NCBI GenBank assembly: GCA_965116665.1
Contig: OZ220709.1
Location: 1,116,001 to 1,180,000, forward strand
Direction: 5' to 3'
Length of the DNA: 64,000 bases
From: Aldehydirespirator sp965116665
GTDB taxonomy: Bacteria; Actinomycetota; Acidimicrobiia; Acidimicrobiales; Aldehydirespiratoraceae
In this document: positions 32,377 through 44,203 of the stretch, one piece after another
Position numbering within the stretch: position 1 is the stretch's first letter
Layout: each line of letters starts with the position of its first letter
Program-made: the position numbers and the translations under genes
Notes under the pieces: model-generated
Told to the model about the DNA's origin: nothing
The model's input: only the letters and a program-made list of their open reading frames with translations
The model's database searches: none

Positions 32377-32943
32377 ATGGCCGAACGAGAACGCCGCTTC
32401 ACGGTGCCCCACACCAGCGGCACGTTCCGTGCTCGGACCCGGGTCATGACCGCCGACGACGTGGAGCGGGCCGTCCGGCGAATGACCCACGAGGTGATCG
32501 AGCGCAACCACGGCACCCAGGACCTGATCGTGATCGGCCTGCAGACCGGCGGCGTGCCCATCGCACACCGCATCGCCGAGACTCTGTCGGAGATAGAGGG
32601 AACCGACGTCGCGGTGGGCTCGCTCGACGTGGCCCTGCACCGCGACGACATCGGCCTGCGGCCCGTGCTGCCCCAGGCGGTCACCGACATTCCCACCGAC
32701 CTCGACGGCAGGGTGGTCGTGCTCACCGACGACGTCCTGTTCACCGGTCGCACCGTGCGGGCCGCGCTCGATGCACTGCACACCTGGGGACGGCCCCGCG
32801 CGGTGCAACTGGCGGTGATGGTGGACAGGGGCCATCGGGAGCTGCCCATCCGTCCCGACTACGTCGGCAAGAACCTGCCCACGAGCCGGTCCGAGATGGT
32901 CGATGTGGGCCCCGACGGGGTGTACCTGGGGGAGCTGGAATGA
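32377..32943 (+). CDS. pyrR: Bifunctional pyr operon regulator / uracil phosphoribosyltransferase PyrR
   Basis: RNA-binding regulator that senses UMP and represses pyrimidine genes, with phosphoribosyltransferase fold. The 188 residues include IVIGLQTGGVPIAHRIAE and the PRPP loop VVLTDDVLFTGRTVRAAL, and end RPDYVGKNLPTSRSEMVDV, a family signature. It has a strong ribosome binding site (GGGGAGG). It is first in the pyr operon and overlaps pyrB by four bases. Regulation is probably through the leader hairpin directly ahead of it. Confidence 0.94.
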   Translation: MAERERRFTVPHTSGTFRARTRVMTADDVERAVRRMTHEVIERNHGTQDLIVIGLQTGGVPIAHRIAETLSEIEGTDVAVGSLDVALHRDDIGLRPVLPQAVTDIPTDLDGRVVVLTDDVLFTGRTVRAALDALHTWGRPRAVQLAVMVDRGHRELPIRPDYVGKNLPTSRSEMVDVGPDGVYLGELE

Positions 32944-33911
32944 ACCAATCGGGCCGCGACCGACCGCGGCGGCACCTACTTTCGATCAACGACCTGGCCC
33001 GTCCCGAACTGGAGCGCGTCCTCGACCTCACCGACTCGTTCGCGGAGGTGAGCGAGAGGGCCATCCCCCGGGTCCCGGCCCTGCGGGGAAAGACCGTGGC
33101 CTGGCTGTTCTACGAGGACAGCACCCGCACCCGGCTGTCGTTCGAGGCGGCCGCCAAGCAGCTGTCGGCGGACACGCTGAACTTCACCGTTCGCTCGTCG
33201 TCGGTGAACAAGGGCGAGTCGGTACGCGACACGGTGCAGACCATCGACGCCATGGGCATAGACGCGATCGTCGTGCGCCACTCCTGTGCCGGGGTCCCCC
33301 ACCGGGTGGGGGACTGGATCGACGCCTCGGTCATCAACGCCGGCGACGGCGGCCACGAGCATCCCACCCAGGCGCTGCTCGACCTGTACACCGCCCGGAC
33401 CCACCTCGGCGACCTCGACGGCGCCCGGGTGGCCATCATCGGCGACATCCTCCACTCCCGGGTAGCCCGCTCCGATGTGCTCGCATTCGCGGCCATGGGC
33501 GCCGAGGTCACGCTGGTGGCCCCACCCCCGCTGCTGCCCTCCAGCCTCGACGGATGGCCTGTGACCGTCACCCACGACTTCGACTCGATCCTCGGTGAGA
33601 TCGACATCTGCTACCTGCTGAGGATGCAGCTCGAACGTCAGACCAGCGCCCTGGTGCCCTCGCTGAGGGAGTTCAGGGCCGAGTACGGCCTCAACGCAAT
33701 ACGGGCCGACCGCCTCACCGAAGGCGCCCTCATCATGCACCCCGGCCCGATGAACCGGGGCGTGGAGATCGACGGCGACGTGGCCGACCGCCCCAACGCG
33801 GTGATCACCGAGCAGGTCGCCAACGGCGTGGCCGTGCGCATGGCGGTGCTGTTCCTGCTCCTCGGCTCCGGGCTCGACCAGGCTGAGGGTCAGAAGGAGA
33901 TAGCGGCATGA
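32940..33911 (+). CDS. pyrB: Aspartate carbamoyltransferase catalytic subunit
   Basis: Joins carbamoyl phosphate and aspartate, the committed step of pyrimidine synthesis. The 323 residues begin LLSINDLARPELERVLDL and hold the carbamoyl-phosphate site FYEDSTRTRLSFEAAAKQL, HPTQALLDLYTAR and the C-terminal MHPGPMNRGVEIDGDVAD. No pyrI regulatory subunit is present, as usual in actinobacteria. Start ATG overlaps the pyrR stop; its own end overlaps pyrC (ATGA). Confidence 0.96.
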   Translation: MNQSGRDRPRRHLLSINDLARPELERVLDLTDSFAEVSERAIPRVPALRGKTVAWLFYEDSTRTRLSFEAAAKQLSADTLNFTVRSSSVNKGESVRDTVQTIDAMGIDAIVVRHSCAGVPHRVGDWIDASVINAGDGGHEHPTQALLDLYTARTHLGDLDGARVAIIGDILHSRVARSDVLAFAAMGAEVTLVAPPPLLPSSLDGWPVTVTHDFDSILGEIDICYLLRMQLERQTSALVPSLREFRAEYGLNAIRADRLTEGALIMHPGPMNRGVEIDGDVADRPNAVITEQVANGVAVRMAVLFLLLGSGLDQAEGQKEIAA

Positions 33912-35245
33912 GCACCCGGCTCTCTGCGGTGGCTCCCCTCGGCACCATCGCCATACGGGGCGGGACCGTCGTGGACGCGACGGGCAGCCGCCGAGCCGAC
34001 GTGGTGGTGGGAGACGGCCGGATCACCGCGGTCGGCCCGGACCCCGACGACGGCCCCGCCGCGGCCCGCACCCTCGATGCCTCCGGCTGCATCGTCGCTC
34101 CTGGCCTCGTCGACCTGCACGCCCACCTGCGCCAGCCGGGCCGCGAGGACGCCGAGACCATCGACACCGGAGCCAGGGGAGCGGCCCTCGGCGGCTTCAC
34201 GGCCGTGGTGGCCATGCCCAACACCGACCCGCCGATGGACTGCGCCGCCGTGGTTCGCGAGGTCCAGGAACTCGGCGCGGGGGCCTGCTGCGACGTGTAC
34301 CCGTCGGCCGCCATCACCGTGGGGCGCCGAGGCGCCGAGCTCGCCCCCATGGCCGAGCTGGTCCGCCTCGGGGTGCGTGTCTTCACCGACGACGGCGAAG
34401 GCGTGCAGGACGCCCAGGTCATGCGACGGGCCCTGGAATATGCCGGTGGCCTGGACCATCTCGCGGGCGGGAGCCGGATCGTGCTGGCCCAGCACTGCGA
34501 GGTGGCTGAGCTCAGCGCGGGCGGGCACATGCACGAGGGAGCCTGGTCGAGCCGGCTGGGTCTGGGCGGCCAGCCCTCGGAGGCCGAGGAGCTGATGGTC
34601 ATGCGCGACATCGCCCTGGCTCGCCTCACCGGATCGAGGGTGCACTTCCAGCACCTGTCCACGGCCGGGTCGGTGGCCATGGTCCGAGCGGCCAAGGAGG
34701 CCGGCCTGCCGGTGACCGCGGAGGCCACCCCCCATCACTTCACTCTCACCGACGCCTGCTGCGCCGGCTACGACACCGTCTTCAAGGTTCATCCGCCGCT
34801 GCGCACCGACGATGACGTGGCCGCCATCCGGGCCGGGTTGGCCGACGGGACCTTCGACGCCATCGCCACCGACCACGCTCCCCACACCAACACCGACAAG
34901 GAGAGGCCGTTCGACTCGGCGCCGCCGGGAATGCTGGGACTGGAGACGGCTCTGGGGTTGGCCCTGACCGAACTGGACCTGCCTGTCGAGCAGGTCCTGG
35001 CCCTCATGTCGTGGCAGCCGGCCGCGGTCGCCTCCATCGACGACCGCCACGGCGGACCGATTGCGGCCGGTGCACCGGCCAACCTCTGCGTGATCGACCC
35101 CCAGGCGACCTGGACAGTATCGGGCGCGGCCATGGCCAGCCCGAGCCGCAACACGCCGTACGAGGGGCGGACGCTGCGGGGCCGGGTCCGGCACACGCTG
35201 CTGGCTGGAGAGCCCGTCGTGATCGACGGCGAGCCGCAGCGATGA
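33908..35245 (+). CDS. pyrC: Dihydroorotase
   Basis: Zinc amidohydrolase closing carbamoyl-aspartate to dihydroorotate. The 445-residue class I protein has the metal site GLVDLHAHLRQPGREDAE, ALGGFTAVVAMPNTDPP, the asparagine/histidine region VHFQHLSTAGSV, and the second metal region ATDHAPHTNTDKERPFDSAP. It overlaps both neighbours by four bases, consistent with coupled translation and possibly an enzyme complex with PyrB. Confidence 0.95.
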   Translation: MSTRLSAVAPLGTIAIRGGTVVDATGSRRADVVVGDGRITAVGPDPDDGPAAARTLDASGCIVAPGLVDLHAHLRQPGREDAETIDTGARGAALGGFTAVVAMPNTDPPMDCAAVVREVQELGAGACCDVYPSAAITVGRRGAELAPMAELVRLGVRVFTDDGEGVQDAQVMRRALEYAGGLDHLAGGSRIVLAQHCEVAELSAGGHMHEGAWSSRLGLGGQPSEAEELMVMRDIALARLTGSRVHFQHLSTAGSVAMVRAAKEAGLPVTAEATPHHFTLTDACCAGYDTVFKVHPPLRTDDDVAAIRAGLADGTFDAIATDHAPHTNTDKERPFDSAPPGMLGLETALGLALTELDLPVEQVLALMSWQPAAVASIDDRHGGPIAAGAPANLCVIDPQATWTVSGAAMASPSRNTPYEGRTLRGRVRHTLLAGEPVVIDGEPQR

Positions 35246-36339
35246 CCGCAGCGATGGCCGCGCCCGAACCCGCCCTGCTGGTGCTGAGCGACGGGGAGGT
35301 GTTCGAGGGCGAGGCGGTCGGCGCCCCGGCCGCGGTCGCCTCCGGCGAGGTCGTGTTCAACACGGTGATGAGCGGCTACCAGGAAGTGATCTCCGATCCG
35401 TCCTACGCGGGCCAGATGATCGCCTTCACCTATCCCCACATCGGCAACTACGGCACCAACGAGTCCGACTCGGAGTCGGCCCGGCCCCACTGCCGGGGTG
35501 TGATCGTGCGGGACCTGGCCCGCCGGCCGAGCAGCTGGCGGGCCACCGGCAGCCTCGACGACTACCTCTGCCGCCATGGCGTGCCCGGAATCACCGGGAT
35601 CGACACCCGCCGGCTCACCCGTCATATACGGGATGCAGGCGCCATGCCCGGCGCGTTCGGAACGGCCGGCGAGGGCACGCTGCTGGCCGCTGCACGTGCC
35701 GAACCCGGCACCAGCGGCGTCGATCTGGTCAGCGAGGTCACCACCGAGCTTCCCTACACGGTGGGCACCGGCCCCCGCCGCGTGGTGGCCTACGACCTGG
35801 GCATCAAGTCCACCATCCTGCACTGCCTGGGAGAGCTGGCCACCGTGACCGTGGTGCCCGCCCACACCGGTGCGGCGGAGGTGCTGGCGTCAGAGCCCCA
35901 CGGCGTGTTCCTCAGCAACGGACCCGGCGACCCGGAACTGGCCGGGCCCGTCATTGCGACGTTGCGGGGCCTTGTCGGCGAGGTCCCGGTCTTCGGGATC
36001 TGCCTGGGCCACCAGCTGCTGGCACTGTCCCTCGGCGGGCGCACCTTCAAGATGCGCTTCGGCCATCACGGAGGCAATGTGCCCGTCCGATGCACCGCCA
36101 CCGGCCGCATCGAGATCACCAGCCAGAACCACAACTTCGCGGTGGAGGCCGGTTCGGTGCCGAACGTGACCGAGACTCACGTGTGCCTCAACGACAGCGC
36201 CCTGGAGGGCTTCACGGTCGACGGCGAGGCCGCCTTCGGCGTCCAGTACCACCCCGAGGCCGGGCCGGGGCCCCATGACGCCCGGCACCACTTCGCCAAC
36301 TTCGCCGAGATGATGGACCGCTGCCGTGCCGCGGCGTGA
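35242..36339 (+). CDS. carA: Carbamoyl-phosphate synthase small (glutaminase) subunit
   Basis: Releases ammonia from glutamine for CarB. The 365 residues have an N-terminal domain (LVLSDGEVFEGEAVG, GEVVFNTVMSGYQEVISDP) and a class I glutaminase domain with the nucleophile Cys in GICLGHQLLALSLGG and the His/Glu of GVQYHPEAGPGPHDA. Start ATG 35242 overlaps the pyrC stop. Its last codons sit in DNA that is nearly repeated at the start of carB. Confidence 0.96.
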   Translation: MTAAMAAPEPALLVLSDGEVFEGEAVGAPAAVASGEVVFNTVMSGYQEVISDPSYAGQMIAFTYPHIGNYGTNESDSESARPHCRGVIVRDLARRPSSWRATGSLDDYLCRHGVPGITGIDTRRLTRHIRDAGAMPGAFGTAGEGTLLAAARAEPGTSGVDLVSEVTTELPYTVGTGPRRVVAYDLGIKSTILHCLGELATVTVVPAHTGAAEVLASEPHGVFLSNGPGDPELAGPVIATLRGLVGEVPVFGICLGHQLLALSLGGRTFKMRFGHHGGNVPVRCTATGRIEITSQNHNFAVEAGSVPNVTETHVCLNDSALEGFTVDGEAAFGVQYHPEAGPGPHDARHHFANFAEMMDRCRAAA

Positions 36340-36371
36340 CGATATGAAGCCGATCAGGGGAGGTCGCTGCC

Positions 36372-39716
<3,345 letters not shown>

Positions 39717-40640
39717 ATGGCCGGCCTGGAGACCCGCCTCGGCAGCATCGTGCTGCGGGCACCGGTCATGACGGCGTCGGGCGCGTCGGGCCACGGAGCC
39801 GAGCTGGCTCCCTACGGTCCGCTTCACGATCTCGGCGCGGTGGTAGTGAAGTCGCTCAGCGACGGACCCTGGCCGGGCAACCCGCCGCCCAGACTGCACC
39901 CGTTGCGCTCGGGGGCTGCGGGGATGATCAACAGCGTGGGGCTCCAGGGTCCGGGCGTGGCCGCCTGGCTCGATGACGACCTGCCCGCTCTCATCGATGC
40001 GGGCGCCGACGTGGTGGCCAGCATCTGGGGCGGCACCGTCGACGCCTACTGCCGTGCCGCCGAGCAACTGGCGGCCGGGCCTCCCGAGATCGTTGCGGTC
40101 GAGGTGAACATGTCCTGCCCCAACACTGAGGACGGCATGCGGATGTTCGCCCATTCGGCGGAGGCGACCGAGGCCGTGCTGGCCGCCACCGCCGGGTGCG
40201 GGCGCCCGCGCTGGGCCAAGCTCAGCCCCAACACTCCGGAGCTGGTCGCCGTGGCCGCGGCGGCGGTGAGGGGCGGTGCGGAGGCGCTGGTGCTGACCAA
40301 CACGCTCTCGGGGCTGGTCATCGACATCGAGAAGCGGCGCCCGGCTCTCGGCGGGCGGCGCGGCGGTGTGAGCGGCGCGGCGCTGCATCCAGTGGCGGTT
40401 CGGGCCGTCTACGACGTCTACGAGGAGCTTCCTGCCGTGCCGATCGTCGGGGTCGGCGGCGTGGCCAGCGGCGCGGATGCTGTCGAGATGCTGATGGCCG
40501 GCGCGTCGGCGGTGCAGGTGGGCACGGCCATCTTCGCCGACCCCCGGGCACCGTGGAAGGTGCTCGCCGAGTTGCGGCAGTGGTGTGACGGCAACGGCTT
40601 GGCGAGCCCGGCCGAGCTGATCGGAGCTGCCCACGAGTAG
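39717..40640 (+). CDS. pyrD: Dihydroorotate dehydrogenase, class 1-like
   Basis: FMN enzyme oxidising dihydroorotate to orotate. The 307 residues include APVMTASGASGHG, VVKSLSDGPWPGNPPPRL, INSVGLQGPG, the active-site NMSCPNTEDG and the FMN-binding GVGGVASGADAVEMLMAGAS. The pattern is class 1B, soluble and cytoplasmic. Class 1B normally works with the PyrK electron-transfer subunit, which is not in this operon. The ATG follows the carB stop directly. Confidence 0.93.
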   Translation: MAGLETRLGSIVLRAPVMTASGASGHGAELAPYGPLHDLGAVVVKSLSDGPWPGNPPPRLHPLRSGAAGMINSVGLQGPGVAAWLDDDLPALIDAGADVVASIWGGTVDAYCRAAEQLAAGPPEIVAVEVNMSCPNTEDGMRMFAHSAEATEAVLAATAGCGRPRWAKLSPNTPELVAVAAAAVRGGAEALVLTNTLSGLVIDIEKRRPALGGRRGGVSGAALHPVAVRAVYDVYEELPAVPIVGVGGVASGADAVEMLMAGASAVQVGTAIFADPRAPWKVLAELRQWCDGNGLASPAELIGAAHE

Positions 40641-40688
40641 GGCTTGATCCGCGACATGGACAAGAATCGAGGCATGGAGGACCAGGCG

Positions 40689-41369
40689 ATGGACGAAACG
40701 GTGCGCGACCGGCTCGCGGTGGCACTCGATGTTGACGACCTGGTGGCGGCGACCCGCCTGGCCCGCTCCCTCGTAGGACACTTCCGCGTCGCCAAGATCG
40801 GCCTGGAGCTGTACACGGCTGCGGGTCCCGAAGCCATAGGGGCCATGATCGATCTCGGTTACGACGTCTTCTGCGACCTGAAGCTCCACGACATTCCCAC
40901 CACCGTGGCCCGGGCGGCCCGGGTTGTGGGCGAGTTGGGCGTGTCATACCTGACGATTCATGCCGCGGGCGGGACCGAGATGCTTCAGGCTGGCGCCGAA
41001 GGGCTGGCCGAGGGCGCGACCAGCCCCGCGGGAGTGCTCGCCGTGACCGTGCTCACCAGCGAGGCCGAGGTCGCCGCCACCCGTGACCTGGTGGCTGATC
41101 GCATGGAGCTGGCGTTCGAGGCCGGTTGTGCGGGTGTGGTCTGCGCGGCGCCAGATCTGACCGCGACACGCCACATCCGCCCGGAGTTGATCCGGGCCGT
41201 TCCGGGCATCCGGTTGGCGGGCGACTCCGTGGACGACCAGCGCCGGGTGGCTTCGCCGGTCCAGGCGCTGGCCGCCGGAGCGGATCTGCTGGTGGTGGGC
41301 AGGCCCGTCACCAGGGCTGCCGATCCGGTGGAGGCGGCCGACCGCCTGCATCGCAGCCTCGGGCAGTAG
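40689..41369 (+). CDS. pyrF: Orotidine-5'-phosphate decarboxylase
   Basis: Forms UMP from OMP, the last step of the pathway. The 226 residues carry the catalytic DLKLHDIPTTVARAA, the family block AVALDVDD and the phosphate-binding LLVVGRPVTRAADP. I chose ATG 40689 because GGAGG (40676-40680) lies 8 bases before it; a TTG at 40644 would add 15 residues without a clear ribosome binding site. It is the last gene of the pyr operon. Confidence 0.95.
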   Translation: MDETVRDRLAVALDVDDLVAATRLARSLVGHFRVAKIGLELYTAAGPEAIGAMIDLGYDVFCDLKLHDIPTTVARAARVVGELGVSYLTIHAAGGTEMLQAGAEGLAEGATSPAGVLAVTVLTSEAEVAATRDLVADRMELAFEAGCAGVVCAAPDLTATRHIRPELIRAVPGIRLAGDSVDDQRRVASPVQALAAGADLLVVGRPVTRAADPVEAADRLHRSLGQ

Positions 41370-41463
41370 CCACCCGTCCGCGCACGAATGAATGTTCTTG
41401 CGCTTGAAGCGAACACCGCGAATTGGTGGCGCGTAAGCGATAGCTCAGATACTCTCATACCCC

Positions 41464-41775
41464 ATGGCTCAACCCTTTTCCATTTCAGACGAGGTTCGCC
41501 GCGAGGCGTTGATCAAGGCTGCCGCGGTCCGGCGGGAGCGCGCGGAGCTTCGCGCCCAACTCAAGGCTGGCGACGTCTCGCTGTCTGACCTTCTCGGCCG
41601 CGTAGGCGACGACACCGTCGGCAAGATGAAGGTGCTGGCCGTGCTCGAGTCGCTGCCCGGTGTGGGCAAGGTGAAGGCCCGCAAGGCGATGGAGCGGATC
41701 GGGATCTCCGACAGCCGCCGCCTGCGCGGGCTGGGGAGCAGGCAGAAGGGTCAACTGCTCGAGGACTTCGGCTGA
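41464..41775 (+). CDS. mihF: Actinobacterial integration host factor (mIHF)
   Basis: Small nucleoid DNA-binding protein typical of actinobacteria. The 103 residues match the family: SISDEVRREALIKAAAVRRE, LKAGDVSLSDLL, and the helix-hairpin-helix region VLESLPGVGKVKARKAMERI. Position between pyrF and gmk is the standard one. A separate promoter in the 94-base gap is likely. This gene is one of the better taxonomic markers in the window. Confidence 0.95.
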   Translation: MAQPFSISDEVRREALIKAAAVRRERAELRAQLKAGDVSLSDLLGRVGDDTVGKMKVLAVLESLPGVGKVKARKAMERIGISDSRRLRGLGSRQKGQLLEDFG

Positions 41776-41832
41776 TCGGCAGGCGCGGCCGTCGATACGG
41801 CTGAGGAGCGCTTGCCTCGGTAGCCTCGCGGG

Positions 41833-42438
41833 GTGACTCCGCTAGAGGGCCGATCCGTCATCATCGTCTCCGGCCCGGGGGGTGTCGGCAAGGGCACGAT
41901 CGTCGAGTTGCTCCTGGACCGCGACCCGAGGCTGTGGCTGTCGCGGTCGTGGACCACCCGTCCCCGCCGGCCTTCCGAACCGGCCGACGCCTACCGGTTC
42001 GTCGACTGCGCCACCTTCGAGGCCGCAATAGCCGCCGATGGATTCCTTGAGTGGGTGGAGTTCCTCGACTACCTGCAGGGCACCCCGGTCCCGGAGCCTC
42101 CCGAGGGAGCCGACGTGCTGCTAGAGATAGACGTGCGCGGGGGGCAGCAGGTTCAAGAACTGCTTCCCGATGTCGTGCTGGTCTTCGTTGACGCGCCCAG
42201 CCCGGAGCATCAGAGGGCGCGACTCGAGCTCAGGGGCGACGATCCCGAGACCATCGCCCTCCGGATGAAGAAGACCGCCTCCGAGCGCGCTGAGGCCATC
42301 AAGATGGGCTACGAGATAGTCGTGAACGACGACCTGGGCCGGGCCGTGGAGGCGATCGAGGCCCTCATCGCCTCGGACCGGCAGCGGCGCCGGCACGAAC
42401 CTGAGCGGCGCGGCAGCATCGGCTCGGCCCGTCCGTGA
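41833..42438 (+). CDS. gmk: Guanylate kinase
   Basis: Phosphorylates GMP to GDP. The 201 residues have the P-loop SGPGGVGKGTIVELLL, the GMP-binding SRSWTTRPRRPSEPADAYRF and FLEWVEFLDYLQGTPV, and DVLLEIDVRGGQQV. It starts at a GTG. It is followed by rpoZ, a conserved pair. Confidence 0.95.
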   Translation: MTPLEGRSVIIVSGPGGVGKGTIVELLLDRDPRLWLSRSWTTRPRRPSEPADAYRFVDCATFEAAIAADGFLEWVEFLDYLQGTPVPEPPEGADVLLEIDVRGGQQVQELLPDVVLVFVDAPSPEHQRARLELRGDDPETIALRMKKTASERAEAIKMGYEIVVNDDLGRAVEAIEALIASDRQRRRHEPERRGSIGSARP

Positions 42439-42502
42439 AGAAACTCCTGATGCCGCTGGTAGCGTGAGACTTCCCTAGTCGGTAGATCCAGCGGAGCGCG
42501 CC

Positions 42503-42877
42503 ATGGCCCACGGCTACGACACGATGATGACACCTGCCATCGAAGATCTGCTTGAACGGACCGAGTCCAAGTTCGTGCTGGTGACCCTGGCCGCGCTGCG
42601 AAGCCGCGAGATCACCAACTACTTCGGTCAGCTCGGCGGGGGTATCGGCGCCTCCGTGCCGCCCCAGGTGGTCTCCACATCGTCCAAGCCGCTGTCGATC
42701 GCCCTGGAGGAGGTCGCCGCCGGCAAGATCGAGGCGGTCGAGGTCGACCCCGACGCCGAACCGCCAGCCGAGGAAGCCGGTCCGTTCGAGGGAGCCCATC
42801 TCCAGGATGTGAGCGACCCGGAGCAGAGCGGCGCTGGGGGTGACTCCCCGGAACCTGCCGGCGACGTCGGCGCCTGA
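42503..42877 (+). CDS. rpoZ: RNA polymerase omega subunit
   Basis: Assembly subunit of RNA polymerase. The conserved core is the first 75 residues (MMTPAIEDLLERTESKFVLV, LAALRSREITNYFGQLGGG, KPLSIALEEVAAGKI); the last 45 residues are an acidic, proline/glycine-rich tail that makes it longer (124) than typical. Position between gmk and coaBC is standard. Confidence 0.93.
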   Translation: MAHGYDTMMTPAIEDLLERTESKFVLVTLAALRSREITNYFGQLGGGIGASVPPQVVSTSSKPLSIALEEVAAGKIEAVEVDPDAEPPAEEAGPFEGAHLQDVSDPEQSGAGGDSPEPAGDVGA

Positions 42878-42961
42878 CAGGCGCACGATGAGAGCGCCCG
42901 GTCGCTCACCAGTCTCGGGCACGCCCGCCTCTGCTGGGCCCGCCCCGCGGCCCCTCGCATC

Positions 42962-44203
42962 ATGAGCGCGCTCAGCGGCCGCTGCGTGGTTCTCGGCGTG
43001 ACCGGCGGCATCGCGGCCTACAAGGCTGTGGAGGTGTGTCGGCGGCTGGTCGGCGAGGGGGCCCATGTAGTTCCGGTGCTCACCGCGGGTGCGCTGCGGA
43101 TGGTGGGGGAGACCACCTTCACGGCTCTGGCCTCGGAGCCGGCGATCACCTCACTCTGGAGCGACCGGTCAGGACCGATCCCTCACACCGCGGCCGGCCA
43201 GAGGGCCGATGCCGTGGTCGTGTGTCCGGCCACAGCCCGGCTGATATCGGACCTGCGCACCGGCCGCTCCGGCGACGTGCTGACGGCCACCCTCCTCGCC
43301 ACCCGGGCCCCGGTGGTGCTGGCGCCGGCGATGCACACCGAGATGTGGGAGCAGCCGCCGGTGCAGGAGAACCTGGCCGTGCTCGCGCAACGCGGGGTCA
43401 CCATGGTCGGTCCGGCTGAAGGGCCGCTGGCGGGAGGCGACTCCGGACCCGGCCGGATGGCTGAGCCCACCGAGATCGTCGCCGCGGTGGAGGCGGTGCT
43501 TACCGTTCCCGATCTGGCCGGCACGAGGGTGCTGGTCACCTCGGGCGGTACTCGCGAGCCGATCGACGCGGTGCGCTTCGTCGGCAACCGGTCCTCGGGC
43601 AAGCAGGGCGCGGCGGTAGCCGATGAGGCGGCGGCCCGGGGCGCGGAGGTCGTCCTGGTAACCACGCAGAGTGAGAGGGCTCCGGCTGCGGCCCGGGTGG
43701 TGGCCGTGGAGACGGCTGCTGAGATGGCCGCCGCCGTGGAACTCGAGGCGACGCGCGCCGATGTCGTGGTAATGGCGGCGGCCGTCGCCGACTTCCGGCC
43801 CGCGCAACCCTCGGGAACCAAGCTCAAGAAGGACCGGGGTGTGCCCGCGGTGACGCTGGAGCCCACAGCCGACATCCTGGCTGCTCTGGGCGCGTCGAAG
43901 GGACCCGGTCAGGTGCTCGTCGGATTCGCGGCCGAGACCGAGGACATCGAGGCGAGCGCCCTCGCCAAGCTGCGCAGCAAGAACCTCGATGTGATCGTGG
44001 CCAACGACGTCTCCAAACAGCAGGTCGGCTTCGGCTACGACACCAACGAGATCGTGATGTTCACCGCTGACGGTGCCCGCCATCATGTTCCTCTGACCAC
44101 CAAGCGCGAGGCGGCTCGGGCTGTGCTCGACGTGGTGGTCTCGCTCATGGACCGGCGCGACACCGCAGGTAACGAGACTCAGGACAGCAGGAGGCAGCCT
44201 TGA
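42962..44203 (+). CDS. coaBC: Bifunctional phosphopantothenoylcysteine decarboxylase / phosphopantothenate-cysteine ligase
   Basis: Two consecutive coenzyme A steps in one protein of 413 residues. The N-terminal flavin-binding CoaC domain has GVTGGIAAYKAVEVCRRL, the active-site His in IPHTAAGQRADA and PAMHTEMWEQPPVQENL. The C-terminal CoaB domain starts at VLVTSGGTREPIDAVRFVGN with SSGKQG, and has AAVADFRP and KLKKDRG. Its stop overlaps the metK TTG start. Confidence 0.96.
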   Translation: MSALSGRCVVLGVTGGIAAYKAVEVCRRLVGEGAHVVPVLTAGALRMVGETTFTALASEPAITSLWSDRSGPIPHTAAGQRADAVVVCPATARLISDLRTGRSGDVLTATLLATRAPVVLAPAMHTEMWEQPPVQENLAVLAQRGVTMVGPAEGPLAGGDSGPGRMAEPTEIVAAVEAVLTVPDLAGTRVLVTSGGTREPIDAVRFVGNRSSGKQGAAVADEAAARGAEVVLVTTQSERAPAAARVVAVETAAEMAAAVELEATRADVVVMAAAVADFRPAQPSGTKLKKDRGVPAVTLEPTADILAALGASKGPGQVLVGFAAETEDIEASALAKLRSKNLDVIVANDVSKQQVGFGYDTNEIVMFTADGARHHVPLTTKREAARAVLDVVVSLMDRRDTAGNETQDSRRQP

